15,033 nt of DNA, taken from the NCBI GenBank assembly GCA_964469835.1, contig CAYYBI010000380.1, forward strand, positions 1 through 15,033. Direction: 5' to 3'. Each line of letters opens with the position of its first letter. Position 1 is the stretch's first letter. The position numbers and the translations under genes were made by a program. Below, piece after piece: positions 8,223 to 15,033 of the stretch. The DNA comes from JAOTYV01 sp964469835 (GTDB taxonomy: Bacteria; Pseudomonadota; Alphaproteobacteria; UBA8366). Below the pieces are notes generated by a model. It was not told the DNA's origin, did not search any database, and saw nothing but the letters and a program-made list of their open reading frames with translations.

Positions 8223-9242
8223 CTACCGCAGCGTGTCTTCCGGAAAATAGCACGCGGCCCGGTGGCCTGATTCAGACGCCTCCTCCAGCGCCGGCGGCGT
8301 GCCTGCACAAATATCTTGAGCCTTCCAGCAACGGTTTCGAAACCGGCAGCCGGAGGGCGGGTTCGCGGGGCTGGGCACTTCACCCTCCAGGATGATGCGC
8401 TTGCGTTTGCGGGTACCCGAAAAATCGAGCGTCGGTTCGGCGGAAAGCAACGCCTTGGTATAAGGATGGCGCGGACGGTTGTAGACCTGTTCTTCGTCGC
8501 CAGTTTCGACGATGCGGCCGAGATACATGACCGCGACCCGATGCGACATATGACGTACCACCGAAAGATCGTGAGCGATGAAGATATAGGCAATGCCGAA
8601 GCGTTCCTGAATTTCCTCCAACAGGTTGACGACCTGTGCCTGCACCGACACGTCGAGGGCGGACACCGGCTCGTCGCAGATCAGCACTTCGGGATTGAGC
8701 GCCATGGCGCGCGCTATGCCGATACGCTGGCGCTGACCGCCGGAAAATTCATGCGGGTATCGATCCGCATGTTCGCCGCGAAGGCCGACGCTCTCCAACA
8801 GCGCGCGCACCCGGTCGGGCCGCTCGGAGCGAGGCACGATGTCGGGATGGATGACCCAGGGTTCGCCGATGATATCTGCCACCCGCATCCGCGGATTTAG
8901 CGAAGCGTAGGGATCCTGGAAGATCACCTGGATCCGACGGCGCATATCTTTCAGTTCAGCTTCCGCCGCCGAAAAGATGTCGCGGCCATGGAACAGCGCC
9001 TCACCCGCCGTCGGTTCCTCGAGCCGCAGCAATGTGCGCGCAACGGTCGACTTGCCACAACCGCTTTCGCCGACCAATCCCATGGTTTCGCCGCGCCGCA
9101 GGTCGAAGCTTACATCGTCAACCGCACGAATGACTCCGGACTGCCGTCGCAAGGCGAGGCCGCTGCCAATCGGAAAATGCTTCACCAGTCCGCGTACCTC
9201 CAGGATTGGCCGGTCGCTTTCGGTGTTCGCTTCAGCGGTCAT
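8223..9242 (-). CDS. Oligopeptide/dipeptide ABC transporter ATP-binding protein (DppF/OppF-like)
   Basis: The 339-residue product is the second nucleotide-binding subunit of a Dpp/Opp-type importer. It has Walker A GESGCGKS (58-65), Q-loop Gln109 in FQDPYASLNPR, ABC signature SGGQRQR (167-173), Walker B VLICDEP (186-192) and switch His224. The C-terminus is the oligo_HPY extension found only in peptide/nickel-type ATPases. It contains Cys299, Cys304, Cys312 and Cys331, in the spacing of the C-terminal cysteines for which an iron-sulfur cluster has been reported in some dipeptide transporter ATPases. The ATG at 9242 gives the usual family N-terminus and overlaps the stop of the partner ATPase gene by 11 bp; an in-frame extension to 9491 lies inside that gene and is rejected. 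It acts on the cytoplasmic face with the permeases encoded upstream. Confidence 0.96.
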   Translation of the reverse strand: MTAEANTESDRPILEVRGLVKHFPIGSGLALRRQSGVIRAVDDVSFDLRRGETMGLVGESGCGKSTVARTLLRLEEPTAGEALFHGRDIFSAAEAELKDMRRRIQVIFQDPYASLNPRMRVADIIGEPWVIHPDIVPRSERPDRVRALLESVGLRGEHADRYPHEFSGGQRQRIGIARAMALNPEVLICDEPVSALDVSVQAQVVNLLEEIQERFGIAYIFIAHDLSVVRHMSHRVAVMYLGRIVETGDEEQVYNRPRHPYTKALLSAEPTLDFSGTRKRKRIILEGEVPSPANPPSGCRFRNRCWKAQDICAGTPPALEEASESGHRAACYFPEDTLR

Positions 9243-10227
9243 TAAACACGGCCTCCGCGTGGTGACATTCCGCCAGCCGTCCGGGGACCACGGCAACCGG
9301 CGGCGGCGCCTCGGCGCGGCATTGCTCGGTGGCAAACCGGCAGCGGGGATGGAAGGCGCAGCCTTGCGGTATCCGCGCCATATCCGGCGGCGACCCGACA
9401 ATCGGCCGCAGTTTTTGGCCCTTGCCGAGCGCCCGTGGCACGGAGTCCAGCAGGGCCAGCGTGTAGGGATGGGCCGGCCGGCCCAGGACATCCTGAACCC
9501 GGCCGCTCTCTACCACCCGGCCCGCATACATCACCGCCACCTGGTCGGCGACATCGGCGACGACACCCAAATCATGGGTGATCAGCACGATCGCCATGCC
9601 GGTCTCCTCGCGAAGGCCTTCCAGCAATTCCATGATCTGCGCCTGCACGGTAACGTCCAGCGCCGTGGTCGGCTCGTCGGCGATCAACAAATCCGGTCCA
9701 AGCGCAATGGCCATGGCGATCATGACCCGCTGGCGCATGCCGCCGGAAAACTGATGCGGGTAATCTTTCGCACGGTTCGCCGGATCGGGAATGCCGACAC
9801 GCGCCAAGAGCTCGACCGCGCGCTCAACCGCCTCGCCGCCAGAGTGTTGTCCATGCGCCCGAAACTGTTCGGCGATTTGCCAGCCGACGCTGAAGACCGG
9901 GTTGAGCGAGGCCAACGCGTCCTGAAACACCATGGCGATTTCCTGCCCGCACAGCCGGCGCCATTGGTGTATCGGCATGGCCAGAACATCGACGCCCTTG
10001 AAACGGATTTCCCCGCCCGTGACGAAAGCCGGCGGCGATTGCAGCAGACGCATGATCGCCGAGGCGCTGACGCTTTTGCCCGACCCGCTTTCGCCCAACA
10101 CGGCTGCCGTCTGGCCGGTCGCAACGCGGAAGCCGGCGCCGTTGACCGCATGAACGATTTCACGGCCGGTGCGGAACTCGACCCGCAGGTCGGTGACTTC
10201 GAGCAATACTTCGGCGCTGTCAGTCAT
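9232..10227 (-). CDS. Oligopeptide/dipeptide ABC transporter ATP-binding protein (DppD/OppD-like)
   Basis: The 331-residue product is the first ATPase subunit of the importer. Visible motifs are Walker A GESGSGKS (45-52), Q-loop Gln102 in FQDALASLNP, signature SGGMRQR (161-167), Walker B LLIADEP (180-186) and switch His218. The C-terminal oligo_HPY region has Cys290, Cys296, Cys303 and Cys321, again matching the possible iron-sulfur motif of Dpp ATPases. The DEPTTALD and SGGMRQR versions are typical of the D subunit, whereas the partner gene has DEPVSALD and SGGQRQR, typical of the F subunit; the two form a heterodimer. The ATG at 10227 overlaps the stop of the permease gene by 8 bp. A longer reading to 10302 would extend into the permease and lacks family similarity. 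Translational coupling should keep the two ATPases close to equal amounts. Confidence 0.96.
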   Translation of the reverse strand: MTDSAEVLLEVTDLRVEFRTGREIVHAVNGAGFRVATGQTAAVLGESGSGKSVSASAIMRLLQSPPAFVTGGEIRFKGVDVLAMPIHQWRRLCGQEIAMVFQDALASLNPVFSVGWQIAEQFRAHGQHSGGEAVERAVELLARVGIPDPANRAKDYPHQFSGGMRQRVMIAMAIALGPDLLIADEPTTALDVTVQAQIMELLEGLREETGMAIVLITHDLGVVADVADQVAVMYAGRVVESGRVQDVLGRPAHPYTLALLDSVPRALGKGQKLRPIVGSPPDMARIPQGCAFHPRCRFATEQCRAEAPPPVAVVPGRLAECHHAEAVFNDR

Positions 10228-11170
10228 CGGTGTCTCTCGGCGTTTCGAGACGCCAGCGCTGCACCGGATCGGTAACGATGCGCAGCCAATTGGACAGGAC
10301 ATTGGCGGATAGCGTCGCCAGCATGATGGCGACGCCCGGCAGGAAGGCGAGCCACCAAGCCTGGTTCAAATAATTGCGGCCCTGCGCCACCATCAAGCCC
10401 CAGGTGATTTCCGGCGGCTGAATGCCGATGCCGAGAAAGCTGAGCCCCGACTCCGCCAGCATGACGATTGCAAAATCGACGGTCATGATGGTCAGCAGCG
10501 TCGGTGCGACCACCGGCGCGATGTGGCGGCTCAAAATATGGAAACGGCTGCCGCCGAGCGCGCGCGCCGCGTCGACAAAGACGCGTTCCCTGATTTCCAG
10601 CACTTCGGCACGGGTCACGCGGAGGTAAACCGGAAGCCGCGTTATCGCCAGCACGATCACCAGATTGCCGACCCGGGGTTCGAGCACGTACAGCACCACG
10701 ACCGCCAGCAACAGCGAGGGGAAGCTTTGCACGATGTCGGCGAACCGCATGATGACGTGGCCAATCCCGCGGCCGATATAACCCGCGATCAAGCCGAGGA
10801 CACCGCCGAACACCATCGCCAGGATCACGGCCGTCAGCGCCACGGACAATGTATTGCGGCTGGCGACGATGAGGCGGGCCAGCATGCTGCGCCCGAGCGC
10901 ATCGCTGCCGAGGATCATCATCCATCCCTGCTCGACCGATCCCGGCGGCAGGTTGCGGGCGCGCAGGTTGAGCGCGTTCGCCGCCTTGCCGAACAACTCC
11001 GGTCCGAACAAGAAGCAGAGGAGGAGCACGACAATCCACAACGCCGCGACCAGCGCGAAGCGGTCGCGCATCAGCAGACGCCACCACGGCAGGCGCTGGC
11101 GCAGGATGATGGCTTCCTGTTCCGCGGTCGCCGCGGCCATGATCGGCGCCATTCCCTTGTCCCCGCTCAT
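10220..11170 (-). CDS. Dipeptide-type ABC transporter permease (DppC/OppC-like)
   Basis: The 316-residue inner-membrane protein has a cytoplasmic N-terminus with the RDRFALVAALWIVVLLL segment (about 35-51), the OppC_N domain. The core domain (about 105-295) has five further hydrophobic segments. It carries the EAA loop FVDAARALGGSRFHILSRHI (198-217), which docks on the ATPases, and SGLSFLGIGIQPPEITWG (241-258), a hallmark of DppC/OppC proteins. The MILGSDALGRSMLARL segment (85-100) matches the common LGTDxLGRDxLSR motif. The ATG at 11170 overlaps the stop of the DppB-like gene by 4 bp (ATGA), and its own stop overlaps the DppD-like start by 8 bp. It pairs with the DppB-like permease to form the translocation channel. 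Substrate specificity lies mainly in the separate binding protein. Confidence 0.95.
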   Translation of the reverse strand: MSGDKGMAPIMAAATAEQEAIILRQRLPWWRLLMRDRFALVAALWIVVLLLCFLFGPELFGKAANALNLRARNLPPGSVEQGWMMILGSDALGRSMLARLIVASRNTLSVALTAVILAMVFGGVLGLIAGYIGRGIGHVIMRFADIVQSFPSLLLAVVVLYVLEPRVGNLVIVLAITRLPVYLRVTRAEVLEIRERVFVDAARALGGSRFHILSRHIAPVVAPTLLTIMTVDFAIVMLAESGLSFLGIGIQPPEITWGLMVAQGRNYLNQAWWLAFLPGVAIMLATLSANVLSNWLRIVTDPVQRWRLETPRDTDD

Positions 11171-12084
11171 TGGTGGCGGATGCGGGGATCGAGCGCCACG
11201 TACAGCAGGTCGATCACGATGTTGAGCATGAAGATGGCCGTCGCGGTGACCATGATCGATGCCTGTACGACGGGAAAATCGCGCTGTATGACCGCATCAA
11301 CCATCAGCTTGCCGACTCCCGGCCAGCCGAACACGGTCTCGACGATGACCGCGCCATTGATCAATCCCACTGCCAAATCGCCCGCGACCGTCACGATGGA
11401 GAGGCAGGCATTGCGCAACGCGTGGACAAAGATGACCGATCGCTCGCTGACCCCCTTTGCCCGCGCGGTCTTCACATAGGCCGAGGACAGCGCCCCCAGC
11501 ATGGCGCCGCGCACCACCTGCACCAAGAGACCGAACGGCCGCAGCATCAGCACGGCAATCGGCATAATCCAATAGGGGAACCCGCCCAATCCCGAGGTCG
11601 GCAGCCAGCGAAGGCTTACCGCGAACAGAAGAATCCCGGTAATCGCCACCCAGAAATCGGGCGCGCTGGCGCCCGCCAGCGACGCCATGCTGCCTATTCG
11701 ATCGAACACCCCGCCCGGCCGGTAGGCCGCGATCGCCCCAACCAGCACGGCGAGCCCGATCGCCAGCACCATGGTCAGGCCGGCGAGCTTCAACGTGGTC
11801 GGATAGGACTCCAGCACAAGCTCCATCGCGGGACGCTGCTTGCGCATGGAATATCCCAGATCACCGCGGGAAACGTCTTCGAGGAAACTAAAGAACTGCT
11901 CGATCGCCGGACGGTCGAAACCGTGCTTGTGCGCGAATTCCTTCCGCGTCTCCAAGGATGCGTCAATCGGCAGAAACAAGTTGGTCGGATCACCGGTTAG
12001 ACGGGCCAGGAAGAACACGGCCAGGACCAGGCCGATCAATGCGATCGCGCTATGCAGCGCGCGGCGCCCGAGATAGGCCGTCAT
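11167..12084 (-). CDS. Dipeptide-type ABC transporter permease (DppB/OppB-like)
   Basis: The 305-residue protein has about six hydrophobic segments: roughly 13-29, 100-120, 143-158, 173-191, 228-248 and 276-298. The N-terminal stretch RRALHSAIALIGLVLAVFFL is the OppB_N anchor, and GDLGYSMRKQRPAMELV (74-90) is a version of the GDLGxS motif common in DppB. The EAA loop spans 203-226 (YVKTARAKGVSERSVIFVHA and on). ETVFGWPGVGKLMVDAV (249-265) is the strongly conserved DppB C-terminal motif, and the protein ends in DPRIRHQ, as most DppB proteins end in DPRxR. The ATG at 12084 has GGGGGAG seven bases upstream. It is 38 bp downstream of the dioxygenase gene and overlaps the next permease gene by 4 bp. 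Confidence 0.95.
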   Translation of the reverse strand: MTAYLGRRALHSAIALIGLVLAVFFLARLTGDPTNLFLPIDASLETRKEFAHKHGFDRPAIEQFFSFLEDVSRGDLGYSMRKQRPAMELVLESYPTTLKLAGLTMVLAIGLAVLVGAIAAYRPGGVFDRIGSMASLAGASAPDFWVAITGILLFAVSLRWLPTSGLGGFPYWIMPIAVLMLRPFGLLVQVVRGAMLGALSSAYVKTARAKGVSERSVIFVHALRNACLSIVTVAGDLAVGLINGAVIVETVFGWPGVGKLMVDAVIQRDFPVVQASIMVTATAIFMLNIVIDLLYVALDPRIRHQ

Positions 12085-12122
12085 CTATTCGCTCCCCCAT
12101 ATGCGATGCGCAGCATTGCCGA

Positions 12123-13148
12123 TCATCCGTCGAAAAAGGGCTGGCCGTGATCGCGATACCAGATACGCATCAGGTGCCGGCGCTTTTGCGGATCAGGATC
12201 GTCGGTAAAGTTGGATCGATGATGCAAGCCTTCCAGATTATTGTAGAAAAAGATCTGCCCCCGTTCCAAGGCGAATTCCACCGCGAGATTCTCCCGCTGG
12301 ATGATATCGATCACCGCGTCCAGCGCGGCGTCGCCCTCGGCGTCCACGGGCTCCTGCATTTTGGCATAGCCGCCGCGGATCTTGTTGCTGGAGTAGCGGC
12401 ATTGCAGCCGCACCCCATCATAGGTCAGGGCCGGCGCGATCAGGACGCCCGGCTCGCCCGGCGGCTGTATGCCCTGGCGGTCGTGGTAAAACGGCCGATA
12501 CAGTCGGTCGAGCAGATCGGGATGTGCCCGCCAGAGCGCGTTGTGCAGGCTGTAGACGCTGCAATACTGGCTGAGGCCGCCGCCGGACATGGCCGGATGC
12601 ACGCAAAGCAGGCTGGAGAATTCCGGCCGCGCAATGTTGCCTGAATTGTCGATGTGATAGAGCAGCGCTCGGTTGGTCACGGCGCGCTCATTCCCGGAAT
12701 CGTAGTCGGTGCCGGAATCGACCACGTCCTTGAACACCATGCCGTTCCACTCCTGGGCCACCGGCTGCGACAGCAATTGGGCGACGAGCCAGTAAACCCG
12801 CTTGGCCTCCTCCAGCGTCCAATTGTCCAGCGGCAGGCGATCCAGAACCGCAAAGCGCCGGCCGTCGGACAAACGGGATTTCACCTCCGCGACACGCGCA
12901 CGGACCGCCGCCAGATCGAACATTCCCGGCGTCAGCATCAGAGTCGGCAAGGCATGTTTCCGGAGCCGTGCGACGACGCTCTCCAATTCGGCGATCGCGG
13001 GCTTATCAAGCGATACGGTCCAGTCCTCCGGCGCAAGGTCGGAACCGCGCCATGCTTCCGGGCCGTCGAAGTCCTTCTCCGCCATCCGGAGCGGCACGCC
13101 TTCGTCGAGTGTCAGGCATCCATCCGATCGCATGGCCAATACCCCCAT
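12123..13148 (-). CDS. TauD/TfdA-family Fe(II)/2-oxoglutarate-dependent dioxygenase
   Basis: The 341-residue protein contains the facial triad of this family: His165 and Asp167 in ALLYHIDNSG, and a distal His309 in FYNNLEGLHHRSNF. Arg328 in RRHLMRIW probably binds the 2-oxoglutarate carboxylate. The NN..LH.R...F and RHL.RIW pattern resembles the TauD/TfdA subgroup often listed as clavaminate synthase-like. Members couple decarboxylation of 2-oxoglutarate to hydroxylation, often causing loss of a sulfonate, ether or amine group. There is no signal peptide, so it is cytoplasmic. It lies between the solute-binding protein and permease genes of the importer, strong context for it acting on the imported compound. 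The ATG at 13148 is chosen by length; another ATG five codons in (13133), preceded by GGGGG, is also possible. The substrate is unknown. Confidence 0.9.
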   Translation of the reverse strand: MGVLAMRSDGCLTLDEGVPLRMAEKDFDGPEAWRGSDLAPEDWTVSLDKPAIAELESVVARLRKHALPTLMLTPGMFDLAAVRARVAEVKSRLSDGRRFAVLDRLPLDNWTLEEAKRVYWLVAQLLSQPVAQEWNGMVFKDVVDSGTDYDSGNERAVTNRALLYHIDNSGNIARPEFSSLLCVHPAMSGGGLSQYCSVYSLHNALWRAHPDLLDRLYRPFYHDRQGIQPPGEPGVLIAPALTYDGVRLQCRYSSNKIRGGYAKMQEPVDAEGDAALDAVIDIIQRENLAVEFALERGQIFFYNNLEGLHHRSNFTDDPDPQKRRHLMRIWYRDHGQPFFDG

Positions 13149-13177
13149 TTAGCCCGGACCCGTATTTGGAAAAGGAG

Positions 13178-13210
13178 CCGGCAACCCGGCTCGCACTGCC
13201 GGGTTGCCGG
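13178..13210 (-). repeat. Strong intercistronic hairpin (12-bp perfect stem) after the solute-binding protein gene
   Basis: CCGGCAACCCGG (13178-13189) and CCGGGTTGCCGG (13199-13210) are perfect inverted copies around a 9-nt loop. The hairpin begins 19 nt after the binding-protein stop codon. On the minus strand it is followed by CTCCTTTTCC, which is too weak a T-run for a confident intrinsic terminator. A competing hairpin, GAGCCGG (13175-13181) with CCGGCTC (13186-13192) around a 4-nt loop, shares one arm. The likely role is mRNA 3'-end protection or partial termination, favouring the binding protein over the downstream genes. Confidence 0.8.
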
Positions 13211-13229
13211 AATATGGACGTTAACGGTC

Positions 13230-14819
13230 CTACTTGAAACTCATCTTCTCGAGATGCAGTTCGCTGTTGGTCGAGATGCTGGGCTTGAAATTGAGCCGTT
13301 TGCCAACCCGGGAATATCCGACCATGTGATACATCCAGACATCCGAGACAATGTCTTCGTAGATGATGCGGTTGACCTCCTGCCAGGTTTTGCGGCGTTC
13401 GTCGCCCGAAAGCGTCGATGCCTTGGAGATCAGCTTGTCCAGGTTTTTGTCGCAAACCGTCGACTGGGCGCCGCCGCAGGCGAACTTATTGAAGATCGAG
13501 AACACCGCATCGCCGTTGTTATTGTCGTGCTGCGCCTGCAGCAGAACCGGTTTGCGGTCCTCGGCGTAGGGCTTGGTCAGGATGTTGAGCCATTCGCCGA
13601 CTTCGAGCATGCGCAGCTTCACCTTCAGCCCCACCGCCCGATACATGGCCATCATCGCTTCCATGGTTTCGGTGCCGTTGGGATAGATGTTGATGCGCCC
13701 GACGATCTCGATTTCCTTATCGACCGGCACGCCGGCAGCCTTGGCTTCCGCGATCAGCTTCTTCGCCTTCGCGGGATCATAAGGCCGGACCTTGAGAGTC
13801 GGATTGTGCCCGTTGATGCTGGGCACGACGATCTGCGTCGCATGTTCGACATCTTTTGAGAGCACGCTGCCCCGGATCGCCGCGCGGTCGATGGCGTAAT
13901 TCAACGCCAGCCGAACCCGCTTGTCATTCAACGGCGGCCGGGTGACGTCGATGCGCAGCCGCGTGGTTTCCGAGTTCGGATAGCTGAAATCCATGCTCGG
14001 GTCGTTCGCGTCCTGTACCGCGATATTCGGCGCGATATCGGCCTCGCCGACCTTTACCATCGCCGCCCGCACGGCCGATTCGGTGCGCCAGACGTAGCGC
14101 GCGCCTACGACCACGGGCTTCTCGCCCCAATAGCCGTCAAACCGTTTGACGGTGATCTCTTGCCCCGGCACCCATTTTTCGAACTTGTAGGGGCCGGTGC
14201 CAATCGGGTTGAGCACCAGTTTGTCGGTCGGCGTATTCGGCGACGACAGGGACACCACGCCCATCCGGGTCGGCAGGATCGGCACCGCCTTGTTGGCGCT
14301 GATCTCCAGCGTGTATTCATCGATCGCCTTGCCGACGATCTTCAGGTCGCCGAAGGATTTGGTACGGGTTTCGCAGTCGAGGCCGCCAGTTCCGCGCGCC
14401 TTGCCTGTACCCGTGCTCATGGTCCGCGCGATCGCCTTCACCGCATTTGCGGCATTGAACGGCGCGCCGTCATGAAACTTGACGCCCTGGCGGAGCTTGA
14501 AGCGCCAGGTGGTGTCATTGACCTTGTCCCAGGACAACGCCAGCCGGGGCGTGATGCTGCCATCCTTGGCGTCGATCTCGGTCAGCGTCTCGACGATATT
14601 TTGTTTTGCGACCCGCCCGACAGTCGAGCGGTTCGAGTTGCAGCCATCCAGTCCCTCGGGCTCTTCGGACAGCACGACAGTCACGATTTTTTCTTGCGCC
14701 TTGGCGGACGGCGCGGCCGCGAGAACCCACGCGGCTGCCACAGCAATTGCAGTGCCAGCCAGCCAGAGAGGACGGCCCGGCAGGCGGTTAACGCGCGCCG
14801 AGAATTTCCTTTGAGTCAT
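13230..14819 (-). CDS. ABC transporter substrate-binding protein, family 5 (SBP_bac_5, DppA/OppA-like)
   Basis: The 529-residue periplasmic protein has a clear Sec signal peptide: a basic start (residues 1-17), a hydrophobic core (about 18-36) and a likely signal peptidase I site after Ala41 (AKA then QEK). No lipobox is seen, so it is soluble rather than a lipoprotein. The mature part begins with VTVVLSEEPEGLDGC, and WRFKLRQGVKFHDGAPFNA, about 60 residues later, is the family 5 signature region. NPIGTGPYKFEKW and LALNYAIDRAAIRG are further typical segments. Family 5 proteins bind di- and oligopeptides, opines, glycosides, nickel chelates and other solutes, so the ligand is open. It is the first gene of the putative operon, with a GGGAG ribosome-binding site and a long AT-richer leader. 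A stable hairpin just after its stop separates it from the dioxygenase gene. Confidence 0.95.
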   Translation of the reverse strand: MTQRKFSARVNRLPGRPLWLAGTAIAVAAAWVLAAAPSAKAQEKIVTVVLSEEPEGLDGCNSNRSTVGRVAKQNIVETLTEIDAKDGSITPRLALSWDKVNDTTWRFKLRQGVKFHDGAPFNAANAVKAIARTMSTGTGKARGTGGLDCETRTKSFGDLKIVGKAIDEYTLEISANKAVPILPTRMGVVSLSSPNTPTDKLVLNPIGTGPYKFEKWVPGQEITVKRFDGYWGEKPVVVGARYVWRTESAVRAAMVKVGEADIAPNIAVQDANDPSMDFSYPNSETTRLRIDVTRPPLNDKRVRLALNYAIDRAAIRGSVLSKDVEHATQIVVPSINGHNPTLKVRPYDPAKAKKLIAEAKAAGVPVDKEIEIVGRINIYPNGTETMEAMMAMYRAVGLKVKLRMLEVGEWLNILTKPYAEDRKPVLLQAQHDNNNGDAVFSIFNKFACGGAQSTVCDKNLDKLISKASTLSGDERRKTWQEVNRIIYEDIVSDVWMYHMVGYSRVGKRLNFKPSISTNSELHLEKMSFK

Positions 14820-14885
14820 CAGTTCGCTCCCATTCTTGTATAGTTCGCCAGAGGACGCGGACCGGGGAGGCCGCGCTGCATTCGT

Positions 14886-14914
14886 CCATTCGATGAGAAA
14901 TCACCCACGAATGG
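14886..14914. repeat. Inverted repeat in the leader of the solute-binding protein gene
   Basis: CCATTCG (14886-14892) and CGAATGG (14908-14914) form a perfect 7-bp inverted repeat with a 15-bp spacer. A further CATTCG (14879-14884) lies 2 bp from the first arm as a direct repeat, so the hexamer occurs three times within 36 bp. It is downstream of the proposed promoter and could be an operator or an RNA hairpin. No regulator is identified. Confidence 0.45.
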
Positions 14915-14940
14915 TTCCAATTCTTTTTTAATCTTCAAAA

Positions 14941-14969
14941 ATGCTCACCGATTAACAAAGCCCTGTCAA
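14941..14969 (-). promoter_or_regulatory. Possible promoter of the transport/catabolic operon
   Basis: On the minus strand a perfect TTGACA (14969-14964) is followed after 17 bp by GAGCAT (14946-14941), a weak -10 match. The region is clearly more AT-rich than its surroundings (runs of T and A at 14923-14942). The transcript would have a leader of roughly 115 nt before the ATG at 14819. The -35 is convincing; the -10 is not. Confidence 0.35.
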
Positions 14970-14975
14970 CCGAAG

Positions 14976-15010
14976 GGCCTATTCACAAGGCCGGGGATTG
15001 ATTGAATCCC
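14976..15010. repeat. Two adjacent inverted repeats upstream of the operon promoter
   Basis: GGCCT (14976-14980) and AGGCC (14988-14992) form a 5-bp stem around 7 nt. Immediately beyond, GGGATT (14994-14999) and AATCCC (15005-15010) form a 6-bp stem around 5 nt. Both lie just upstream of the proposed -35 box, where activator or repressor sites are common. They could equally belong to the end of a gene outside the window. Confidence 0.35.
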
Positions 15011-15033
15011 GTTGCAACCCGTAACATCGGCCC

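Larger units (their letters stand above)
14820..15033. other. Non-coding leader and upstream region of the operon
   Basis: This 214-bp stretch is the longest gap in the window. No frame on either strand gives a convincing gene, and its AT-rich core is unlike the neighbouring coding DNA. It contains the proposed promoter and inverted repeats listed separately. Nothing shows whether a neighbouring gene lies just past position 15033. Confidence 0.6.

Noticed and set aside
8977..10275. 432-codon plus-strand frame across the two ATPase genes
   Set aside because: It crosses the overlap of two conserved minus-strand genes and has no domain of its own.
13178..13210. Hairpin as a full intrinsic terminator ending a one-gene transcript
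   Set aside because: Only four consecutive T follow it, after CTCC, and the dioxygenase gene begins soon after with no evident promoter of its own. Partial termination or mRNA protection fits better.

Overview
This window looks like chromosomal DNA from a high-GC alphaproteobacterium, probably a Rhodospirillales- or Rhizobiales-like heterotroph. That is an inference from GC-rich third codon positions, protein character and gene mix; no rRNA or other taxonomic marker is present. It is densely coding, with ten genes and no gap over about 215 bp. I saw no tRNA, rRNA, CRISPR array, transposase or phage gene.

Region 1 (1-2873, minus strand) holds two overlapping genes: an Old Yellow Enzyme/YqjM-type NADH:flavin oxidoreductase, then the large molybdopterin-binding subunit of a xanthine dehydrogenase/CoxL-family hydroxylase, cut by the window edge. 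They look like the start of a redox catabolic operon that continues beyond position 1.

Region 2 (3038-5005, plus strand) is a single recQ gene encoding a complete RecQ DNA helicase, divergent from region 1. It is the only plus-strand gene.

Region 3 (5017-14819, minus strand, transcribed from right to left) is a likely eight-gene operon: family 5 solute-binding protein, TauD/TfdA-type Fe(II)/2-oxoglutarate dioxygenase, two permeases, two ATPases (a complete Dpp/Opp-type ABC importer), a GMC-family FAD alcohol dehydrogenase, and an M81/MlrC-type metallopeptidase. The transporter subunits overlap by 4, 8 and 11 bp. A strong 12-bp-stem hairpin lies just after the solute-binding protein gene, where it could set the relative level of binding protein to membrane components. 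The likely job is to import a peptide-like or amide-containing compound and degrade it by hydroxylation, alcohol oxidation and amide hydrolysis. The substrate cannot be read from the sequence.

Region 4 (14820-15033) is the non-coding leader and likely promoter region of the operon. It has a perfect TTGACA -35-like box and several inverted repeats.

The most interesting item is the catabolic/transport operon, which combines known families in an order I do not recognise as a named pathway. No wholly new type of system is evident.
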